Assembly (NCBI GenBank): GCA_964036315.1
Contig: OZ038495.1
Coordinates: 25,675,190 to 25,739,189, forward strand
DNA: 64,000 nt
From: Acanthosepion esculentum
Taxonomy: Eukaryota; Mollusca; Cephalopoda; Sepiida; Sepiidae
Reading direction: 5' to 3'
The translations under genes and the position numbers were made by a program. Position 1 is the stretch's first letter. Every line of letters starts with the position of its first letter. Below the pieces are notes generated by a model that was not told the origin of the DNA, did no database searches, and saw only the letters and a program-made list of their open reading frames with translations. Shown here piece after piece: positions 11,675 through 22,000 of this stretch.

Positions 11675-13023
11675 TGCGAAACTGGAAATTGATCCTCATT
11701 ACAGGCAGAATTGGTTTATATTTGGTGATATATAAAACATACGTTATTATCATTGTATTTGTCTTTGCTTTTTGTATTTTCCTCTGGACAATCCGCTTGT
11801 TTAAAAAAACTAGGCATTCCGAAGAAATCTTTTTCAGATGAGTACAATTAAGACATAGTAAATGATTTATATAGATTTCAAATTAAAAAAAAAACTACCT
11901 GAGACATTCAGTTTTCCAGTTTCTTTTACTTTTGCTGTGTACATTGAAACAATCATGTCTACTCTCTGGCAGTCTTTCCTTGCTTTCCCACCAACAATAT
12001 CCAGTTTTCTTTCTTAGACACAGTGATCAGGTTGAATTTCAAAGTCTGAAATATGTTACTCTTTTTATTTCCGATTATCAATGCTGTTGGTTATTTAATA
12101 ATCTCATCTACCAATGAGTATCGAACTATACTTCACAGTAATAATGGTCCATTAGAATAACTCGTTAACTGCACTAACCCGAAGCGCCCAGGATAATAGC
12201 TGGTTTGTGCATAATCCATTTGTTTACGCGGTTGAAACCAAATCTTTTACTCAATTCCCAGTGTATGACTTTTCTTACTCTATCATGTGTACTTTTATAT
12301 TTCGTTTCAACCAACTTATTATTTAATAAGCTCATCTGCCAATGAGGATTGAACTATACTACTCAGTAGTAATAGTCAATTAGAATAGTTCGGTATCACA
12401 TTCCAAGGCGTCCAGTGCGTGTTTATTCCATTTGATTTAATAATTGAACACAAATTATTTGCACGATTCCCAGTGTCTATTCTTATTCAGTCATACCAGC
12501 TTTTATATTCCGTTTGAACAAACCTATTGCATTGGCTTACAAGTGGTTCCCTGCTTCGTCTTCTTTTTGAAGTTATCTTTTTCTGATGAATTATCCTTTT
12601 CCTTTTTATTATTTCGATAAGTATTGTTAATCTTATTATCGTTGTTATATAAGTTCAATATGAGTAACTGATGACTTCCATTAAGGACAAAGTAACGTCG
12701 ACTGTACTCACTTTCAGAACCCCTAAGAGTTTTCTTGGAATGTTTTAAATATTATTATTATTATTATTAAACAAAATGATCGACGTAAATCTTTGAATAT
12801 ATTTTCAACAGTTAAGAGAAGCGCTCGATATAATAAAGTTATATTTAAACGTTTATTTTTTTTGTAGATTTATATATTTTTATACTTGAAAAATTTTGAT
12901 TTAAATATATCTTGAAGAAGACAGAGATTTTGTTGTAATATTGTTTAAAATTGTCAAACAATGTGTTTTTTCTTTTCATTTTCTTTTCTTATATCGCGTT
13001 CTTCTCTTAACTATTACTATTAC

Positions 13024-13080
<57 letters not shown>

Positions 13081-15953
13081 CATCATTATTATTATTAGGG
13101 TTTTACCAGAGTCACCACGTTGGCTACTAACCATGAAAAAAGACAAAGAAGCAGAAATCGTTTTGAATAAAATTGCTGGAGTTAACAAGTGCAATTTCAA
13201 TTGCAAGTCAGAAGAAATAGAGATTTCCGTGGTCGAAGATAGAATTGTCAGGCTGTGGAAAATATTCACGATTCCAACACTTCTAAAAAGGACCCTCATT
13301 TTGATGGTTAACTGGTGAGAATAATCTTTTTCATAAAACTGATGATGTTTCAGGCATTCAACATTACTGGATGTTTTCTGGTTTAAGCAGTTATCAGAAT
13401 TACTGTCTTTCCTGCCATATAAGGTGCACATGTTTCCCAAAACTCTCAACTAAAAATCATCCTACATTTCGTACCCCGGTGATTGGGTTTAGGCAGTCCT
13501 TTTGGTAGACGTTGCAGCTAACACCTAAAAGCTCCTGTTTAATACACAGTTCATCTTGCGACCACTGATGAATAAGATGGTGCGCGTTATATAGCGACAA
13601 ACTCGCTATCGTTAAATAACGTTTGAACAAAAAAAGCATAGTAAGTATCGTATGTTATTCAACATGAAAAGAAAATGCATGCATAGTAATTTGGTGACGC
13701 CATTGGTTATTCTTGCAATATGTCACTAAATGCATCATGTAAAAGCATACAAATTAGCGACACCAGATCTAAGATAAAATTATGCAACAGAATGCAAAAA
13801 GGTAAATAAAAAAGTAGAATCTATTCAATATGTAAACTTTCGGCTTAAAGCTACTTTGAAATTGAGTTCGATTCATATCATCTATTAATTACCATTATAA
13901 TCTTTGGAAATGACTGATTTCAAAATTGTCAAAGCAGATTTATGGTAAGACAGTTGTCTTTATTTATGTTTACAGCTTAATACATAATATTTCGGTCGAT
14001 ATATTATTATTCAACATTTATGTGTAAACTATATCAAGTCACTAGAACTTGTGTAGTTATTTTCTTCATTTTAGTCTTGTTGATTTCAGCATAGCTTGAT
14101 GCTTTACAAAAGCGGCCCACTCAAGGTTTATTCGGTGCTTTAATAAATTAAAATTCTTGACCCATTAAAAAAATGTAATGTATTAAACATTTCGCGACCA
14201 TCATTTTCTACTCTTAATTTTAATTATATTTCTAGGTTTGTCGTGAGTTTTGTGTATTATGGATTGGTAGTAAACACCGAACATCTGAGTGGAGACATCT
14301 TCCTGAATTTCTTCTTGGGGGCTTTAGTGGAAATACCTGCGTATACCGCGTGTATGGTTTTATTGGACCGCGTTGGGAGAAGGAAGTTATACATTGCCTT
14401 CATAATTACGGGAGGAATTTGCGGAATTATGACAATTTTTCCATTTATGTACGCTTCAGATGGTAAGAGAAATAATTTTTTTTTCCTTTTAAAATGTATT
14501 TATGCGGTGTACTGGTTGCATGTTGAAAAATAGAAGCAAAATTTAAATTGGAAGATTAATTTTGGCGGGGAGGTTCTCCTGTGTTTGGCTTTACTTGGTA
14601 GAGATTTTCCACAGAGTGGAATTGCTTCAGAATGTTGTCCTGGTGTTGTATAGGCCATAGATCTTCTAAATCTTTTCCGATTAGTCTTTAACGTATCATA
14701 TCTACCACAGGAATTTTCTAGTCTTCCTACTACACACTTTTTTTCCACCTGAAGGATACGCTTGATGGCAGGTGTCTTAATGCTGTATGAATGGTGGGAG
14801 TTGAAGTTGAAATATTTTCTGGTGAAGTCTGGCTTGTGATATGCCGATATTTTGAATCCATTCTCTGTGCGAGTTAAAAGTACACACAATAAAGCCAGCT
14901 GATTATTGTTTTTTACTGTGAACTGGACCGAAGGTCTTACTGAGTTCCCATGGTCCAGCAGTATTTGTACAGCTTCCTGGTGCGACCAGTGTATGAAGGT
15001 TTCATTTACGTATCTCATCCATACTGTTGGCTTTAGTGGTCGCTGTCCTAAAGTCATTTTCTCGAAGTATTCCATATATATGTTCGCCATCATTGTTGGA
15101 AACGATGAACTCATAGTCAAATCTTCTTCCTGTTCGTATATGTCAGACTCTAGTTGGAAGAAAGTTGTCTGTATACAAGAACGTCAACATTTCCAGCAGA
15201 TTATCTATTGGAATGTTAATACGCTCTCCGATGAAGGGGTCTGATTCTAGTCGGTTTCGAACTAGTGTCAGGACTTACCACATCCAAGATTACCATCCCC
15301 GATTGCTATGGATGGTATCCAGCTGTATCAGTTTTACAAAGTGTTCTGGGTTTCTAACATAGGACAGGGACTATTAGTGGGTTTACTATCTCCACTAGGA
15401 ATCTGCCCAATGGGTGGCATGCCGAGCAGCTGAGTATGACTATAGGTCTCAATGGAAATACCAACTTCGTGAATCTTGCGGAGACTATATATATGCGGAA
15501 GGGGAGAAGGTAGAATAGTGGAATTCTGCTTTGCATCACCTTCCTGACCGCTTGAAATTTGTTTGGTGATGTTCGGATTGAGGAATTGGAGAGCCGAAGT
15601 CGAATCAGTTACATTCACTTACGTGCTAACACCGTTGGGAATCCTCTTCTTCTCCCTCCAGCTATGGGTAAACAGTACAACAAACTGGGTTCTATAGCAA
15701 TGGGGGGGGGCAATTGGTCTAGGAGGAGGACAACTCTGAATTCAAAACTTGCGGAGGATCGTTTGGGGATCTTGTGGTACGTAGTTCAAGAGGTCTCTGT
15801 ATTCGTCCCTTCAAAAAATGTGGTTGGTTCTGCACAAAGCCTTCACCACTATAATCAAATCATATGTGCTGGTGTCTGGCTGTTGGTTCCTAGGAACTGA
15901 GCTGCTTGACCCTCATACGTCGGATGCGGCGGGAGAGTTCACCATATATATAT

Positions 15954-16008
<55 letters not shown>

Positions 16009-19000
16009 CGAAGAAATATAGTTTTAAGGTGTGCTATATTTAAGGGATAAAGTGCTCAATATCAGAGATAGAGCGTATGTAAATATAAATATAAAAGTGA
16101 ATATTGAAGTCAACACTCAGAGGCGACAGGCTGTTTCATGCTGGACGCAAATTTATTTTGATTTTTTAATTCAGGTTTACAATGGACTACAACAGCATTG
16201 GCCATCTTAAGCAGATTGTGCATTACTGGAAACTATGGGATCATCTACCTACATACCTGTGAATTGTACCCAACGTGTGTTAGAAACGGTGCACTTGGAT
16301 ATCTCACCACTTTTGCCACATTGGGTGGTATTACAACTCCATACATTATGATGATAGTACGTATAGTTCTAGCATATTACGAGGCTACAGTAACAATACA
16401 CTGAAAGTTAAAATGGGAATATGATGTTTATGTTCTTTTACTTTGCGTCATTTTTCTTCTTATCTACGCTAAATTTTATGATGTGTGCCAATGTTTTCAC
16501 AATAAAATTGGTATTGGCAAAATGAAGTCGATAAAGTTCTCAGGATATATGTATATGAGCAATATATTGTGTGAATTTCATCTTGTATCGATCATAATTA
16601 TTCATATTGGTTTTTAAAGGTTTATTATGAAAACGAGGCAACATTAATGTTTATTTATAAACATAAAGGATATACACTATAGAAATAAGAAATATTGGAT
16701 TATTACAATACCCCATATATCTGAATAGGATACTGAGCATTATTTGATATCAATATGGCTCCTTGACATACTAAAACCTTCATACGTCTGTCATTGATTT
16801 GTTTAACTTTTCAAATCTTTTATCTTTAACATTAATTGCAGAGAGCTTTATTGCCACCCAAAAGATTTTCTTTAATATGTTCCTATGTCTTTTGTGGAGG
16901 CAAGGTGGAGCAATGGTTAGCGGCTCGAATTTAGGAAGTGGAGAGCCGAGTTCGCATTCTTGTCAAGTTCATTACATTCACTTACCTACTAATACCCTTA
17001 GAAAAGGTATGCATTTATCTCTTCTCTCCCGGGCATGAGTAAAATAGCAAGACAGATTGGGTCTTTCGGTGGCAACCAGTCTAGGAGAAGGAAACTTTGA
17101 ATTCAAACCAGCCTGCTGCCTCTTTAGGCAATGGCTAGAAGAAGGTAATTTATAAAACAAATCTAGCTTGAATGTCATCTCGAAGAAAATAGTTCAAATA
17201 AACACAAGAATGAGGTACTACACGTCGCCGCGGACGTCGTTGCTTTCTGCTCTTTAGATGACGAGACGACGTCCTTTGTCTTCATTGCCTATCGTCCACA
17301 GGATGATGGTATTGTAATATTTTGTTTTTTTATTTTTTAGAATAGCTAAGAAAATTGATGATGTTCTCTCTGATTACCTCTCATATTTATGGCAATTTCA
17401 GTATTCACCAGAAGGAATGTTTAGTACACTCAAACATAAGCAACGAGCAAATAATACCATTATTTCTCAGTAGCATACACGCTAACACAGATCTTGGACA
17501 AGCCTACTCGAGTTCTTGATATAGCTGGGTATAATGCTAACTTCATAGACATCTTCCTGGCCTCTTGAATTCACTAATGTTTCACTGGAGTGTTACCTCC
17601 GTTGGGTACTCAGATCACACCCTGGTGAATGTCAAAATTGATACCAAACCGAAGGCTTCCTCCGATGTCAAATTTCATAAGACAGACTACAGATACACCA
17701 AAACTGATTGGGATCGCTTCAAGCCGAAGCATATCTCCCAGTAGTCATCAGAAACAGGTACTTTCAGAATAGACTATTTCATTTCCGAATGGGTCCTTCC
17801 TAATAGGGAAAGTTTCAGCCAAATTACATTTAATTTGGCTGAAACTTTCCCTATTAGGAAGGACCCAACAGATGACTGAATACGCTGCGGTCATAGTACA
17901 CTGTAGCCACTGCTATCATCTCTAACTGAATGAGTGGTGTAACAGAACCCTTACCGCTTTCAAAACTGTCTGGAATCAGTGCAAAAGAACCCTGGTAAAT
18001 TCTTTGGTCAGGTATGCACGGGCAGACCCATCCAAAATTGAAAACAAAAAACTTGGATCCCGCGAATCCTGGAAAACTAAATATAAGATTCTCTATTGAG
18101 AAAAACTGTCAGTTCCTTCCATTATAAGGGTCCCTGGGGTGATTTCCTCCCCGTAGGATAAGGCTAATATCTTTGCAATGAACTTTACTTCTAACTTCTA
18201 GCTAGACGACAATGGCTATCCCCTATCTCACCAACCCCTCTCGCAGAACACAAACTTTGCAATATCTGTCTTGACTCTGGAAGTTTGCAGACATAACAAA
18301 CATCATTCTACGAAATCTATTGATTTGGGTAAAACTTCTGTAGTTAACAAACTAAACCAAGAGCCATCACCAGTCTTGGAAAAATTGTTTAACCACGGCG
18401 TGAAGGAAAAATGTTTCCCAGGCAGATGGAAAGAATCAACTGTATATTTTGTTTACAAGAATCTGAATGAACTCTCATCCTCGTTGCAATATCGTTACAT
18501 CCGCCTCCTCGGTGTCGCCAGCAAGTTTTTTGAGGCTATCAAATAAAAGGTTGTCTATTACCTGAACAGAAACAATCGCCTGGTCGAAGAACAATATATA
18601 TTTTGCTCTTCTCGGTCCACTGCTGATGTCTTCAATGTCATTAAGCATAGACTCATTGTAACACCTGATGATAAATCCACCATGAGAACAATCACTTTAA
18701 ATAGATATTTATTGCATAAAAATACAATTATGGCACAGGGCCGAAAAAGGGGAGGGGTTGAGCCTGGTCTTCACTAACTATCTTATACCTAGTTAATCCG
18801 ATTCACGGCCCATTCACACATTACAATTTGCCCATTCACCATAAAAAAACTCGTCCGTCACCAATCAATCCTCCATACACCATAATACCACATCCTCTCA
18901 AGGAGAAACTACGAAACGCGACCATGCCATAAAAATTTAATGACAATAATCACTTTAAATATATCGAAAATTTTTGACAAGATGTGGAATAGGTCAGGTT

Positions 19001-22000
19001 CTACACAAACTCCCCATTGCGTAATAAAATCTGTCATAAAATTAAAATCCATCATAATAATATTTCTGTAATAAAATCTGTCATAATAAATGTTTGTTTG
19101 TAAAAGGGAATGTACACTGACATTTTTTCTATTGACAAATTAGCTTCACTGCAACACGCTTTAATGTAAATACTTGAGGGCATGTCTCATACATTTTTAC
19201 AAGTAATTTTACAGCGTTAGCTGAACAGCATAATTTTACTTTCCACGGTGGCTTTTGGTTTGATTTTCTCTTCTTTCGCGTTTTCGATAAATGTTAAACC
19301 CTTTTCAATTATTCTAAATATGACTGTTTGCACAGTTATAAAATCTAGAGCCATATTCTTCGGGTACATATGTAATTATGGATACATCGAAGATCCAGAA
19401 CAGAAAATGGCGTGAAAATAGACTTTAATAAATGTTAAAATTAATACAGTGTAACCGGGATATAAGAGACCCAGATATAAGAGAAACCCGGATATAAGAG
19501 AGATATTATCTGGTCCCAAATTAGAGCCTGTGTTAATGTATATATAATAGACTAAACCCGGATATAAAATAAACCCGGATATAAGAGACTTCTTCTACGG
19601 TCCCGACAACTCTCTTATATCCGGGTTACACTGTATATTTTTTCTGAGACATTATTTTTAAGGACAATTTTTCTACAGACTTTATAAAATATGTCCAATC
19701 AATTTTAAGAAATTTTAAAGATAGAAAAAATAATACCCAGTTTCGTTAGCTTTTGAATGTTAATATTTAAATCCCTATCAAGAAATAATCACTATCAAAT
19801 AATCAATTTTAAGAAATTTTAAAGATAGAAAAAATAATACCCAGTTTCGTTAGCTTTTGAATGTTAATATTTAAATCACTATCAAGAAATAATCACTATC
19901 AAATAATCAATTTGAAGAAATTTTAAAGATAGAAAAAATAATACCCAGTTTCGTTAGCTTTTGAATGTTAATATTTAAATCACTATCAAGAAATAATCAC
20001 TATCAAATAATCAATTTGAAGAAATTTTAAAGATAGAAAAAATAATACCCAGTTTCGTTAGCTTTTGAATGTTAATATTTAAATCACTATCAAGAAATAA
20101 TCACCAATGAATGCCATTATTATTATTTGGACTAGTATTTCTTTCATTTTATTTCTGTTGCCATTCTTATACCGTAAGTAAACAGTGCGGTTGTGAAATA
20201 AAGAATAAATGTTCGGAGAATTTTGAAATCTTATTCTTTGTCCTTGGTAACCAACACTTCTCTGGTAGATTAGGTTACGAAAATTATTCCTAATTGGTTA
20301 CGCTACTTACCTAGTAGATCATAATTTAATATTTAAGTGTATTCTTCTCCATTGTCTTTCCGGAAAAATGACAATATTAAATCTGAAGTATTTGAAAAAT
20401 ATATCTATCATCCTAAGGGGGGTAGACTTTAACACAATGCATTTTCTTTCGTCTTTGATAAACCGTCTCTTACCCACGCCGATAGAATGCATAACTTAAT
20501 TGCTCAATTCTTCTGATGATTGCTACAGAGATCAACTCGTGCCTCTGGCCTAATGACAGCAAATATTCTGATGTTTCTACGTAATTTTAAAAGTTGTAAA
20601 TATACCTGTATATTATTCCATAGAGATATAGTATAATTAATACTGAATCAATAGATGTTCAGAAAATTAATAGATTTAATTAGTTTGTTTGTATGTGTGC
20701 GTATGTTCAAAATTTGCTATATGTATATATGTGATTTTTATACCTTGAAGTTTGAAGCCATAATACTTATATAAAGAATTATCAGTATTTTTTTATTCAA
20801 AGAATCTTAAAACTATTTCGCCTGTTTATGCAGCGTCATCTTGCAGATGGAAAATTGGGTGACAGTTTACCTCTGTTGACGATGGGATTTGCCTGCATCT
20901 TGGCTGGATTCTTGTACGTCTTTCTTCCTGAAACCAACAAGAGACGCATGGAGGACAATTTTGACGATGTACACAAAGAAAAGTTTAAGTCGATTAGGTA
21001 ACAATATTTTGATTATTTTATGAGCAACACAGAAAAGAGGATCAACGGAACGAGTTCGAATTCAGACTATTCGTTTCGCAATAATAACCTAGGGAAATGT
21101 AGGAATCTTTTGCTTTGTTATGACATCCTACGATGGTTTATGAAGTAAATGTAGAGGTATTCGTAAACAAAACATTCTCTCACAACAATCTAATCTTTCT
21201 ATGGAGTTGTAACAAAAGGTTGTTACCGCCATAAGATTCTTATAGTGTGGATTTAAAAGTAACTAGAATACCGTTTTTTTTTAATTTATTTATGAATCAT
21301 AATTCTTAAGTTAATGATTGAATAAGTTCCTTGTAAGTTAGACGAACATAAAATATCCGTGGAAATGCCCTGCATCTTTAGATATTTGGGCTCAACAAGT
21401 GTAACAACATATTGCAATAATCATAAATATCGAGGGTGATTGAAAAGTAACTCCCTATTTTATGTATGATGAACTCTCCCGTCTAACTATAATTATTACA
21501 AGACGGGAGAGTCCATCCTACATAAAATAGGAAGATACTTTTCGATCACCTTATAAATGCAGGTCATTATTTCAAGAAGTAAGAGGATGGCAGTTCTTCT
21601 TCTTGTGCGTTGGGTATTTGCACCGAATAGGTGTCTCAAAGCTCAGGAGGGACAGAAAAATCAGCAGCACCGGAAAGGAGCCGAATACGGAAACTAAACA
21701 CGAAAGGAGCCGAATACGGAAACAAGACGAGCAGAGCACGAACAGGACTTCCGCACGTAATGCACGAACGTAGCCGAGACACCGGAAACACAAGCAATGG
21801 TGATGAATTTCAGGTGACGTTGGGTAATACTCCACCTTTAATCCCAGCCAGAACTTCTTGGTATTACACAGTAATTCTGTCATACACTGAGTATAATCCA
21901 CTACCTACCGCCCTTCTCAGGGCATGTGCCTGCTTTTATTGATCCCAAAACAGTAGCGATTGCCTAGCAAAACGAATCATTTGCATAAATAACGCCGCTT

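Noticed and set aside
20111..20293. 60-codon frame starting with a signal-peptide-like stretch
   Set aside because: AT-rich intronic sequence at the end of a tandem array; the hydrophobic run is explained by T-rich composition.
21631..21942. 103-codon frame in intron 9 of copy A
   Set aside because: Contains a short nucleotide duplication and no recognisable domain; exons 9 and 10 join perfectly without it.
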